Position numbers and translations under genes: made by a program. From assembly GCA_938038035.1 (NCBI GenBank), contig CALHQV010000118.1, forward strand, positions 1-7,005: a stretch of DNA of 7,005 nt, read 5' to 3'. The notes under the pieces were generated by a model that worked only from the letters and a program-made list of their open reading frames with translations, ran no database searches and was not told where the DNA came from. Origin of the DNA: an uncultured Gemella sp. (GTDB lineage Bacteria; Bacillota; Bacilli; Staphylococcales; Gemellaceae). Positions 1 to 6,412 of the stretch are shown in pieces; within the stretch, counting starts at the first letter, position 1, and every line of letters begins with the position of its first letter.

Positions 1-241
1 ATTCTGCACTATACTCCAATTCTTCCATATTACTATGAATTAGATTGTTTTTTATAACAGGAAGAGAGTAACTTCTACTTCTAGAGAATAAATCAAAATT
101 AAAGATATTATCCCTTAGTACTGTATCCATTACAGTTGTATTGTAATCTGTAAAATAATCTGCTTTTGTCTCCGAACTTGTGACTGTAATTAAGCTAAAA
201 CACAGCAGTCCAGAACTTATAAATTTACAATATTTCAACAT
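1..241 (-). CDS. Secreted protein of unknown function, 5' part only (cut by window edge)
   Basis: An open frame runs from an ATG at 241 to the left edge, 80 codons with no stop, so only the N-terminal part is visible. The start is well supported: an AGGAGG-type ribosome binding site lies 4-5 bases upstream and an extended -10 promoter about 25 bases upstream. The N-terminus reads as a classical Sec signal peptide: Lys3 and Lys6, a hydrophobic stretch at about residues 7-20, then polar residues ending in E-T-K-A. Signal peptidase I cleavage is likely after Ala27, leaving a mature protein that begins D-Y-F-T-D-Y. Cys14 is not in a proper lipobox, so a lipoprotein is unlikely. The visible mature part (about 53 residues) is polar and matches no family I recognise. 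The product is inferred to be exported or surface-exposed, and its function is unknown. Confidence 0.75.
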   Translation of the reverse strand, partial: MLKYCKFISSGLLCFSLITVTSSETKADYFTDYNTTVMDTVLRDNIFNFDLFSRSRSYSLPVIKNNLIHSNMEELEYSAE

Positions 242-243
242 TT

Positions 244-254
244 CTCCTCCTTTC
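244..254 (-). promoter_or_regulatory. Ribosome binding site of the secreted-protein gene
   Basis: The minus strand reads GAAAGGAGGAG just before the ATG at 241, nearly a full match to the 16S anti-Shine-Dalgarno sequence. It fixes the start of the partial gene at the left edge. Confidence 0.75.
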
Positions 255-266
255 TTATTAATATCT

Positions 267-275
267 ATTATACCA
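267..275 (-). promoter_or_regulatory. Extended -10 promoter of the secreted-protein gene
   Basis: The minus strand reads TGGTATAAT, a perfect TGn-TATAAT extended -10 element. The hexamer at the -35 distance (ATAATT) is poor, as is common when the TGn element is present. Transcription would start near 260, giving a leader of about 20 bases that contains the ribosome binding site. Confidence 0.6.
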
Positions 276-382
276 TATTCTATAATAACAATTATATAGA
301 ATATCGTTAAAATAAAACTAAATATTACCACATAACTTTAAAATACTTTTCATTGTTATATAGGTTTAAATACCATAAAATT

Positions 383-409
383 GACCTATAAGTGTATCAC
401 TTATAGGTC
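383..409 (-). terminator. Intrinsic terminator of the acidic-protein gene
   Basis: A perfect 12-bp inverted repeat (arms 383-394 and 398-409) with a 3-base loop begins 20 bases after the stop codon at 430. On the minus strand it is followed by AATTTTAT, a modest U-rich tract. On the plus strand the downstream sequence is also T-rich, so it could work both ways, but no plus-strand gene is visible to use it. Confidence 0.75.
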
Positions 410-429
410 TATATTTTATTAATGTTATT

Positions 430-726
430 TTAAGCTTCACTTATATTTTCTAACATTATTTGATCATTAGATATACTAACTTCATCATATTCGTAATCAT
501 CCGCAAAATCGTACGAATACTCCTTATATAGGAACATTTCATTAGAGTAATCTAAAAACTCCTCCTCTGGAGTAGAGAACTCTACTTCATTATAACTTTC
601 ATCAGCGTAATCTGATAAAATTTCATCTTCATAGTCTATTTCAGTATTGAAGTCCTGGGAATATTCATCATCTTGCCCGTACCTGGGATCCGGCGACTCC
701 AAACTAGATAAGTTCATTGTATACAT
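430..726 (-). CDS. Highly acidic, tyrosine-rich 98-residue protein of unknown function
   Basis: The ATG at 726 follows AAGGAGA by 5 bases, and a second in-frame ATG lies at codon 4. I do not recognise a family. By my count 31 of 98 residues are Asp or Glu, against one Arg and one Lys, and 12 are Tyr. The net charge is close to -29. Acid-plus-Tyr pairs (DY, EY, YE, YD) recur from about residue 30 to 82. There is no signal peptide or membrane segment, so it should be cytoplasmic and perhaps largely disordered. A near-consensus promoter, a good ribosome binding site and a 12-bp terminator hairpin make it a self-contained transcription unit, which argues that it is a real gene. Codons for residues 10-18 are GC-rich, unlike the neighbours. 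A nucleic-acid-mimic or basic-protein-binding role is possible but is only inference from charge. Confidence 0.75.
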   Translation of the reverse strand: MYTMNLSSLESPDPRYGQDDEYSQDFNTEIDYEDEILSDYADESYNEVEFSTPEEEFLDYSNEMFLYKEYSYDFADDYEYDEVSISNDQIMLENISEA

Positions 727-731
727 AAAAA

Positions 732-738
732 TCTCCTT
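732..738 (-). promoter_or_regulatory. Ribosome binding site of the acidic-protein gene
   Basis: The minus strand reads AAGGAGA, 5 bases before the ATG at 726. It favours that ATG over the one at 717, although both could be used. Confidence 0.7.
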
Positions 739-761
739 AAATATCTTTTTTTATTATCATA

Positions 762-790
762 ATTATACATAATAGTTTAACTTTTTTCAA
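762..790 (-). promoter_or_regulatory. Sigma-A promoter of the acidic-protein gene
   Basis: The minus strand has TTGAAA (785-790), a 17-base spacer, then a perfect TATAAT (762-767). It is the best two-box promoter match in the window and lies between the cinA stop codon and the acidic-protein gene, so that gene can be transcribed independently of cinA. Transcription would start near 755, with a leader of about 30 bases. Confidence 0.75.
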
Positions 791-792
791 GC

Positions 793-808
793 AAAAACTA
801 TAGTTTTT
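793..808 (-). terminator. Weak A/T palindrome at the cinA stop codon, possible poor terminator
   Basis: A perfect 16-base palindrome (six-base arms around TATA) spans the cinA stop codon (TAG, 800-798). Its stem holds one G-C pair and is flanked by short A and T runs, so as a terminator it would be weak. No better hairpin lies between cinA and the next gene, so read-through from cinA is likely. Confidence 0.25.
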
Positions 809-2066
809 TCAAAATATTTTTTCTTACCTCATCAAGTGCTTCTACGCTTGCTCTATAGCGGATTAACTCCCTATCTCCAACGAATAAACACTCTTTTACA
901 GAAACATCTCCTTGAGCATATACAGCTATATAAACTAATCCAACTGGCTTTCCACTTTCATCACTATTTGGTCCAGCTATTCCAGTTGTAGCAATGGCAA
1001 AATCACTATTTAGTCTTTTCTCTACTCCTAAGACCATCTCTCGAGCAACCTCTTTACTAACCGCACCAAATTTTTCTAAAGTTTCTTCTTTTACTCCTAA
1101 TGTCAAAATCTTAGATTTATTTGAATAACATACTACTCCTTCTAGTAATGAATTTGAAATTCCACTTTTTTCTACTAGCATTTCTGCTATTTTTCCACCA
1201 GTAAGAGATTCCGCAATAGAAATTGTGTAATTATTCTCAATAAGAAGATTAGCTACCGCACTATTCAATTCAGTTTGTGAACTAGAGACATCTTCATCTC
1301 CAACTAAATAAATATATTCCCCTACACCTTCTCTACTTTCTATTTCTTCCAGTTGACGATTTATCATGTCCTCACATTCATTTTTATCTTCAGCACTTGC
1401 AGTTATTCTTAATAATACCTCACCAGTTTTTGCATATAATGCTAGAGTAGGATTAGTCTGTCTATCCATTATATCTTTTATTTTTGTTTCTAAAAGTGAT
1501 TCGCCAATACCATAGAATCTTACGTATTTTGAAAGAAATTGTTTCTTACTGTATTTTTCTAAGTAAGGTTTAACACTTTTCTCAAACATATCACGCATTT
1601 CTCTTGGAGGCCCAGGCATTAAGATAATACGTTTATTATTTTCTTCAATTATTATCCCTGGAGCTGTACCACAGAAGTTTTCTAACACTATAGCTCCTTC
1701 AGGAATCATAGCTTGTTTTTTATTGTTTTCTGTAATTACATTTCTACCAGATCTTGTCAATCTCTCAAGAATTTTCACCCATGAATATTCATGAAAATAA
1801 AAATCCCTTCCAAAAAATTCTGCTGCACATTCTTTAGTTATATCATCATCAGTAGGTCCCAAGCCACCAGTAATTATAACCGTATCATTTTCTGAAAATG
1901 CAATATCTAAAGTTTTAAGTAACCTTTCTCGATTATCCCCTACTGTAGTTTGCCTAAAGACTGCTAAGCCAAGTGCCGCTAGTTCTTTTGATAAATATGC
2001 AGTATTAGTATTTACTATATCACCTAATAATAATTCTGTTCCAACAGAAACTATTTCAACTCTCAT
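798..2066 (-). CDS. cinA: CinA: competence/damage-inducible protein with NMN deamidase (PncC) domain
   Basis: At 422 residues this is a full-length two-domain CinA. Residues 1-170 form the MoaB/Mog-like (COG1058) domain, with S-V-G-T-E-L-L-L-G-D at 7-16, G-G-L-G-P-T-D-D-D at 67-75 and P-G-P-P-R-E-M at 151-157. A linker domain follows. Residues from about 265 to 420 form the CinA C-terminal/PncC domain, with E-S-L-T-G-G at 286-291 (Ser287 the likely catalytic residue), Y-S-N-K-S-K at 314-319 and T-T-G-I-A-G-P at 360-366. In this family the C-terminal domain hydrolyses nicotinamide mononucleotide to nicotinate mononucleotide, and the N-terminal domain is linked to ADP-ribose pyrophosphatase activity. 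In streptococci cinA is co-transcribed with recA and is competence-induced. Here the gene immediately downstream is an acidic hypothetical protein, not recA. The ATG at 2066 follows GTGAGG by 7 bases. Both domains appear intact. Confidence 0.96.
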   Translation of the reverse strand: MRVEIVSVGTELLLGDIVNTNTAYLSKELAALGLAVFRQTTVGDNRERLLKTLDIAFSENDTVIITGGLGPTDDDITKECAAEFFGRDFYFHEYSWVKILERLTRSGRNVITENNKKQAMIPEGAIVLENFCGTAPGIIIEENNKRIILMPGPPREMRDMFEKSVKPYLEKYSKKQFLSKYVRFYGIGESLLETKIKDIMDRQTNPTLALYAKTGEVLLRITASAEDKNECEDMINRQLEEIESREGVGEYIYLVGDEDVSSSQTELNSAVANLLIENNYTISIAESLTGGKIAEMLVEKSGISNSLLEGVVCYSNKSKILTLGVKEETLEKFGAVSKEVAREMVLGVEKRLNSDFAIATTGIAGPNSDESGKPVGLVYIAVYAQGDVSVKECLFVGDRELIRYRASVEALDEVRKNILKKL

Positions 2067-2073
2067 AAATAAA

Positions 2074-2079
2074 CCTCAC
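2074..2079 (-). promoter_or_regulatory. Ribosome binding site of cinA
   Basis: The minus strand reads GTGAGG, 7 bases before the ATG at 2066. It is weaker than the AAGGAGG sites of neighbouring genes but well placed. Confidence 0.5.
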
Positions 2080-2116
2080 AAAATTTACTAATTTTCATCT
2101 CTTAATTCTATTCTAC

Positions 2117-2125
2117 ATCATAACA
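2117..2125 (-). promoter_or_regulatory. Probable extended -10 promoter of cinA
   Basis: The minus strand reads TGTTATGAT, a TGn extension before a one-mismatch -10 hexamer (TATGAT). The hexamer at the -35 distance (TAGATT) is poor. It lies downstream of the pgdA terminator and about 50 bases before the cinA start. No streptococcal-type competence (ComX) box with TACGAATA was seen here. Confidence 0.4.
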
Positions 2126-2171
2126 GCCTAAAAATAAATAATCTAGACCTAAAGTACTTTCATTTTTAAAA

Positions 2172-2209
2172 AAGAAAAGCTCAATGAACTTATTCATTGA
2201 ACTTTTCTT
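2172..2209 (-). terminator. Strong intrinsic terminator of pgdA
   Basis: A 17-bp stem (arms 2172-2188 and 2193-2209) with one G-U wobble and a 4-base loop is followed on the minus strand by a T run. It starts 6 bases after the pgdA stop codon. It is the longest hairpin in the window and should separate pgdA from cinA cleanly. Confidence 0.88.
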
Positions 2210-2214
2210 ATTAC

Positions 2215-3591
2215 CTATTCTCTATTTGTATATTTTTGATGCAATTCTAATTGATCTCCCATAAGTTCATCAACTGTTACCAGTTCAAATCCTTGTTCTG
2301 TTAAGTATTGGAGTACTGTAGGTAATGCATCGATTGATGTTTGATGTACATCATGCATTAATATTATTGAACCTGGTTGAGTTTTTCGAACTTCCTTCAT
2401 TATTGAAGCAGTATTTCGATTCTTCCAATCAAGTGTGTCTATATCCCATAATATAAACGATTGATCAACAGCTGCTTGAATAGTGGAATTGATTCCACCG
2501 TATGGTGGTCTCATTATATGTACATCTTGACCACTTGCCTTTTTCAAAGCCTCAGTAGTATCGTTTATCTGACTTTTAGCTTGTTCTAAACTAATCTTAG
2601 TTAATAATGGATGACTCCATGAATGGTTTCCAATTTGATGACCTTCTGCAACAACTTGCTTGATAATATTCTCATTACCAGCGACAGCCTGTCCTACCAT
2701 GAAGAATGTAGCTTTTGCATTATATTTTTTTAATAATTCTAAAGCAACTGGTGTAGTATTAGGATTTGGACCATCATCAAATGTTAAAGCTACAGCTTTT
2801 CTACTTCTTTTCTTAATATATTCATTATATTTTTCTAAATCCTCACCCTTAAGATACGTCTCATCAATATATTTAAATAAATCATTAACCGGTATTTCTA
2901 CTGAATTAATATCTTCTTTATTTGACTCTATATTAATATTGAACTTAGAGTCTGTATAGTTAAATTTCCATGTAGCCATATCTTGATCTCGAAGATTTAT
3001 AATATTCTGATTAATAACTTCTTCAGATAACCCTTTTACCGCTAGTTGTTGTTTTATTTTAGATAAAAATTTCTGTTTTGCAATATCTGGTGAACTAAAT
3101 AAACTAGATAATGTAAATTCCTTACTACTCTTATCTAAATAAATACTTGAAACTATTGATTCACTAGCAGATTCAACTTTTCTTGATTCTACTTTATGCG
3201 AGATTTTCTTTACATTTACTTCATTTACATTAGTAAAATTCGATTCTTTTTCTTCAACTCCGTAAAATACTACTTCTTTAATATCTTTATCGAAGTTTAA
3301 ACTCCCTTCTACTAATCCTTGTGTAACATCATTTAAACGTTCATTAATTTTATTAGCTTGTTCTGGGTTTAAGTTTGGTGTATAAACTTTAACATACTTA
3401 TCTCCTAACCATCCAGCTTTAACACTACTGTTTTTAGCTAACTCAGATTTATCTCCATCTTCAACCAATTTTTTCACCTCAGATTGAAAATTATATTCTT
3501 GCCATTTTTGTAATGCTTTATCTCCAAAAAATAATAAAAACGTACATACTATCATACATAACACGGCTAATATAATACCTAATCTCTTCAT
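2215..3591 (-). CDS. pgdA: PgdA-type peptidoglycan N-acetylglucosamine deacetylase (NodB/CE4), membrane-anchored
   Basis: At 458 residues this is close to pneumococcal PgdA (about 463). Residues 4-22 are a hydrophobic signal-anchor without a convincing cleavage site. Residues from about 35 to 260 are the less conserved extracellular N-terminal and middle region. The NodB (CE4) catalytic domain runs from about 265 to 445. Its five motifs are intact: T-F-D-D-G-P at 270-275 (Asp272 base, Asp273 metal), H-S-W-S-H-P at 323-328 (His323 and His327 metal), R-P-P-Y-G-G at 361-366, D-T-L-D-W at 385-389, and L-M-H-D at 411-414 (His413 acid). In this family the enzyme removes acetyl groups from peptidoglycan N-acetylglucosamine outside the membrane, giving lysozyme resistance. 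The ATG at 3591 follows AAGGAGG by 9 bases. A nearer ATG at 3598 is out of frame and too close to the site. A PdaA-like specificity cannot be excluded. Confidence 0.92.
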   Translation of the reverse strand: MKRLGIILAVLCMIVCTFLLFFGDKALQKWQEYNFQSEVKKLVEDGDKSELAKNSSVKAGWLGDKYVKVYTPNLNPEQANKINERLNDVTQGLVEGSLNFDKDIKEVVFYGVEEKESNFTNVNEVNVKKISHKVESRKVESASESIVSSIYLDKSSKEFTLSSLFSSPDIAKQKFLSKIKQQLAVKGLSEEVINQNIINLRDQDMATWKFNYTDSKFNINIESNKEDINSVEIPVNDLFKYIDETYLKGEDLEKYNEYIKKRSRKAVALTFDDGPNPNTTPVALELLKKYNAKATFFMVGQAVAGNENIIKQVVAEGHQIGNHSWSHPLLTKISLEQAKSQINDTTEALKKASGQDVHIMRPPYGGINSTIQAAVDQSFILWDIDTLDWKNRNTASIMKEVRKTQPGSIILMHDVHQTSIDALPTVLQYLTEQGFELVTVDELMGDQLELHQKYTNRE

Positions 3592-3600
3592 TATTCATTC

Positions 3601-3607
3601 CCTCCTT
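3601..3607 (-). promoter_or_regulatory. Ribosome binding site of pgdA
   Basis: The minus strand reads AAGGAGG, 9 bases before the ATG at 3591. The intervening out-of-frame ATG at 3598 is only 2 bases from it and is unlikely to be used. Confidence 0.75.
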
Positions 3608-3654
3608 AATATCTTTTCTTCAATTTATCTTTGAGTCAATCCCATCCATTAATT

Positions 3655-3660
3655 ATTATA
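3655..3660 (-). promoter_or_regulatory. Probable -10 element of the pgdA promoter
   Basis: The minus strand carries a perfect TATAAT preceded by ATG. No good -35 box lies 16-18 bases upstream (TGGAGT at 17), so the call rests on the -10 hexamer and its place between the cshA terminator and pgdA. The leader would be about 57 bases, with no structure I recognise as a riboswitch. Confidence 0.45.
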
Positions 3661-3722
3661 CATTAAACAATTAAATTACTCCAGTAAAATTTAAACAAAA
3701 GTATACAATCATTTTTTTATAG

Positions 3723-3753
3723 AAAAAAAGATATTAACAATAACGCTAATACC
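3723..3753 (-). terminator. Intrinsic terminator of cshA
   Basis: A stem of about 10 bp with several G-U wobbles (arms 3730-3739 and 3744-3753, loop of 4) is followed on the minus strand by seven Ts (3723-3729). It begins about 10 bases after the cshA stop codon. The stem is weak, but the U tract is the best in the window. Confidence 0.7.
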
Positions 3754-3763
3754 TTTTCTATAT

Positions 3764-5224
3764 CTATTTATTCTGCATTCTACGACCTTTTTTGTCGAAG
3801 AATTTCTTATCTGTACCACGACGTTCATTACGATTTTTCTTATCTTTATTGTCAGAACGACGACGTCTGTCATTTCCTCTATTTGAACGTCTTCCTTTAT
3901 CTTGTCTTCGTGGAAGAGGTTTTTCAAATGATAATTCTACATCAACTTCTTTTTTATCGTTTATTAATTTACTTAATAATATAGTGATAACTTTCTCTGC
4001 ATTAGTTTCAGCTAGCAGCTTGTTTGCTAAACTATTAAACTCTACATGATTTTTATCCATTTCTGAAATAACTTCTTCAAATAATCTATTGTTACGTGAT
4101 TTTTTCACTTCCTCTTGTGAATATGGACGTAGCATTTTCATTCTCTCTCCACGAGAATTTTCAATATCTTTTAAGTATGGCATTTCTACTGGATTTAAGA
4201 ATGTTATCGCAACTCCCGATTTACCTGCTCTACCTGTTCTACCAATTCTATGAGTATAACTTTCTACATCTTGAGGAATATCAAAGTTATAGACATGGGT
4301 TACATCACTAATATCAATACCTCGCGCTGCCACATCCGTAGCAACAAGAATTTGTAACGAGTTATTTTTAAATTTACGTAAAATTTCTAAACGTTTAGAT
4401 TGAGTAATATCTCCGTGTAGCCCTTCTGCTAAATATCCTTTAGCAATTAAAGCGCTTGCTAATTCATCAACACGACGTTTAGTTCTTCCAAATACAATAG
4501 CTAAGTTTGGATTTTGAACATCTAAAAACCCAACTAGCGTTTCTAATTTTTCATTTTCTCTAGCAATTGTAGCGTACTCTGTAATGTCTGGTTTAAGATC
4601 TTCATCACTCATAGTTTTAATAAGTTTATAGTCTTTCATAAATTCTTTAGAGAGTTCCATTATTGTTTTCGGCATAGTTGCTGAGAATAATAGTGTTTGA
4701 TGTCTTGAAGTTATCTTCGATAAAATAAATCTAACATCTTCGATGAATCCCATATTTAGCATTTCGTCTGCTTCATCTAATACTAAATGTGTTAATGTTT
4801 CTAATTTTATCGTTCTTCTATTAATATGGTCGATTACTCGTCCTGGCGTTCCTACTATAATTTGTGGGCGTTTTTTCAAATCTTGAATTTGTCTTTCAAT
4901 ACTTGTTCCACCAAATACGATGCTGACTTTTAATCCTTTCGCTCTTGACATAAGTCGAAGTTGTTCTCCTACTTGTTGAGCTAGTTCTCTTGTTGGGGCA
5001 AGAATTAATGATTGTAATTGATCATTTCGCCTTACTGTATCTACTAACGGTATTCCAAAAGCACCTGTTTTTCCTGATCCTGTTTGTGCTTGTGCTAATA
5101 TGTCAACTCCAGATAATACATATGGAATTGTTTCTGTTTGAATACCAGTTGGAGATATGAAATTCATATTGGTTAGTGATTGAACTGTTTCCTGACTAAC
5201 CCCTAATTCTTCAAATGTTGTCAT
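3764..5224 (-). CDS. cshA: DEAD-box ATP-dependent RNA helicase, CshA type
   Basis: This 486-residue DEAD-box helicase has every core motif: Q motif with G-I-Q at 27-29, Walker A A-Q-T-G-S-G-K-T at 46-53, P-T-R-E-L-A at 77-82, T-P-G-R at 126-129, D-E-A-D at 150-153, S-A-T at 181-183, A-T-D-V-A-A-R-G-I-D at 295-304 and H-R-I-G-R-T-G-R at 325-332. After the second RecA-like domain comes a C-terminal region (about 370-430) and a very basic Arg/Lys/Asn-rich tail (437-486), probably disordered and RNA-binding. Length and tail fit CshA of Bacillus and Staphylococcus rather than CshB or DbpA (which has a distinct RNA-binding domain). Known CshA proteins are cytoplasmic, unwind RNA with ATP, associate with the RNA degradosome, and aid ribosome assembly and cold growth. 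The ATG at 5224 follows AAGGAG by 6 bases. Own promoter and terminator indicate a single-gene unit. Confidence 0.93.
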   Translation of the reverse strand: MTTFEELGVSQETVQSLTNMNFISPTGIQTETIPYVLSGVDILAQAQTGSGKTGAFGIPLVDTVRRNDQLQSLILAPTRELAQQVGEQLRLMSRAKGLKVSIVFGGTSIERQIQDLKKRPQIIVGTPGRVIDHINRRTIKLETLTHLVLDEADEMLNMGFIEDVRFILSKITSRHQTLLFSATMPKTIMELSKEFMKDYKLIKTMSDEDLKPDITEYATIARENEKLETLVGFLDVQNPNLAIVFGRTKRRVDELASALIAKGYLAEGLHGDITQSKRLEILRKFKNNSLQILVATDVAARGIDISDVTHVYNFDIPQDVESYTHRIGRTGRAGKSGVAITFLNPVEMPYLKDIENSRGERMKMLRPYSQEEVKKSRNNRLFEEVISEMDKNHVEFNSLANKLLAETNAEKVITILLSKLINDKKEVDVELSFEKPLPRRQDKGRRSNRGNDRRRRSDNKDKKNRNERRGTDKKFFDKKGRRMQNK

Positions 5225-5230
5225 TTGTTT

Positions 5231-5236
5231 CTCCTT
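5231..5236 (-). promoter_or_regulatory. Ribosome binding site of cshA
   Basis: The minus strand reads AAGGAG, 6 bases before the ATG at 5224, confirming this start. Confidence 0.75.
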
Positions 5237-5280
5237 AATTTATTCAATTTTATATACTGTCTTATTTATATAACCTGTTA

Positions 5281-5289
5281 ATTATAGCA
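5281..5289 (-). promoter_or_regulatory. Extended -10 promoter of cshA
   Basis: The minus strand reads TGCTATAAT, a perfect extended -10. The -35 position has only TTTATT. Transcription would start near 5274, giving an AT-rich leader of about 50 bases. The stretch between here and the upstream terminator (about 5290-5387) holds no gene or structure that I can support. Confidence 0.6.
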
Positions 5290-5389
5290 TGAAAATTGAA
5301 AATAATAAAGAAATAAGGGTAAATTACATTGAAAATCATATTACTTCACTTCAATTTATACATCCATTTCATATATCTAAAATAAAATA

Positions 5390-5421
5390 ATAGCATAGTA
5401 GATATTTAACTACTATGCTAT
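5390..5421 (-). terminator. Intrinsic terminator of the serine hydrolase gene
   Basis: A perfect 12-bp stem (arms 5390-5401 and 5410-5421), extendable by a G-U and an A-U pair, has an 8-base loop. On the minus strand it runs into TATTTTATTTT. It lies 45 bases after the stop codon at 5466 and ahead of the cshA promoter. Confidence 0.8.
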
Positions 5422-5465
5422 CACCCTTTGATATATTAACAAATAATTTTCATTTCATATGGTTT

Positions 5466-6404
5466 TTACATATTATTATTTGTGATTTCATCAATTTTCT
5501 TAGCTATATTTTTTATACTTTGTCCCGATTTACTTAGATTATTAGTGTATATTAACAACATATAATCCTTATCACCAAAAACTATTGCCGTATCGTGATA
5601 GTTTGTATCTATCGCACCATACTTACTTGCTACTTTTTTATTTGGTATACCGTCTTTAATCCATTCTCCATCTTCAGAATCCTCAAGGTATTTTAATAAT
5701 TCAGGATATTTATCTCGTTCTTTATATAACTTCGTCCAAACCAACTCCATCATAGCTGGAGTAATTTTATTTTTTTGAGCTTCTTCTTGAGGTAATTTCA
5801 CACCAAGTTCAGCTAAATATTTTACTACCACATCAGCTGCTGTTGTACTATTACCCATCAGCATATTTGTAGCAGTATTATCAGAATATTGAATCATATT
5901 TTGCAGTACATAGTCTAATTTATAACTATCTTGCTTTTGACTATTAGTTATTTGACCATTACCATCTTCAAAGAATTTTTCATTATAAGCTATATCAGCA
6001 TCTTTGGAAATCTCACCGTTTCTAATGCGATCATATATCTTCATAGCATATATTACTTTTATCGTACTAGCTGCTGTAAAGTAATGCTTATCCTCCTGAG
6101 CAAAACGATATCCTGTAGAAAAGTTTTTATAAACAATACCTATTTCATTATCCCCTTTATACTGTTCTATTAGATTCTCCATAGCTTCATTCAACTCTAT
6201 TTCACTAAGCTTTTTATTCTCAATCACTGGTTCTTCTTGTTTATTTTCTTCTTTCTTAGCTTCTTGTTGAGCAATTTCCTGCTGTTTAATTGCATCTTTT
6301 TTAGACTTAATATGTGCACCTGCTGAAAATACACCGTAAATAATTAAAACCACTGCTGTTGATTCAATTATAAACTTTAAAATTCGCTTCCAAGTTCTCT
6401 TCAC
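5466..6404 (-). CDS. Membrane-anchored serine hydrolase of the class A beta-lactamase/DD-peptidase fold
   Basis: Numbered from the GTG at 6404 this is 312 residues. A basic N-terminus (K-R-T-W-K-R) leads into a membrane segment at about 11-29, then a charged Lys/Glu/Gln stretch at about 34-62 that may be coiled-coil. The extracellular domain carries the serine-hydrolase triad: S-T-I-K at 113-116 (Ser113 nucleophile), S-D-N at 174-176, and K-Y-G at 261-263 in place of K-T-G. The Ser-to-SDN spacing (61) matches class A enzymes. The segment before T-P-A-M-M (215-219), where class A enzymes carry the omega loop with Glu166, is short and has no obvious E-x-x-L-N. Hydrolysis of beta-lactams is therefore doubtful, and a cell-wall carboxypeptidase-like or non-catalytic role is as likely. 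The upstream GTG at 6416 is possible but sits inside the Shine-Dalgarno match. It probably forms its own transcription unit. Confidence 0.85.
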   Translation of the reverse strand: MKRTWKRILKFIIESTAVVLIIYGVFSAGAHIKSKKDAIKQQEIAQQEAKKEENKQEEPVIENKKLSEIELNEAMENLIEQYKGDNEIGIVYKNFSTGYRFAQEDKHYFTAASTIKVIYAMKIYDRIRNGEISKDADIAYNEKFFEDGNGQITNSQKQDSYKLDYVLQNMIQYSDNTATNMLMGNSTTAADVVVKYLAELGVKLPQEEAQKNKITPAMMELVWTKLYKERDKYPELLKYLEDSEDGEWIKDGIPNKKVASKYGAIDTNYHDTAIVFGDKDYMLLIYTNNLSKSGQSIKNIAKKIDEITNNNM

Positions 6405-6412
6405 TACTTTAC

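Noticed and set aside
2660..2959. 99-codon plus-strand open frame
   Set aside because: It lies wholly antisense to the NodB domain and linker of pgdA, with no ribosome binding site or recognisable product.
3592..3650. Possible riboswitch or structured leader before pgdA
   Set aside because: The leader of about 57 bases shows no strong stem and no conserved riboswitch core that I can recognise.
3709..3927. 72-codon minus-strand open frame overlapping the cshA 3' end and running past its stop
   Set aside because: It overlaps the conserved-frame basic tail of CshA, has no ribosome binding site of its own and its product resembles no family. The Arg/Lys-rich codons of the tail leave other frames open by chance.
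3792..4311. Two plus-strand open frames (3792-4049 and 4096-4311)
   Set aside because: Both lie antisense to the CshA C-terminal part, which is clearly coding on the minus strand. Neither has a family match.
5289..5390. 33-codon plus-strand open frame in the gap upstream of cshA
   Set aside because: It has no ribosome binding site, it overlaps the cshA promoter and ends in the arm of the opposite terminator hairpin, and the AT-rich composition makes such frames likely by chance.
5931..6173. 80-codon plus-strand open frame
   Set aside because: It is antisense to the serine hydrolase catalytic region. The hydrophobic composition is what complementary AT-rich coding sequence gives.
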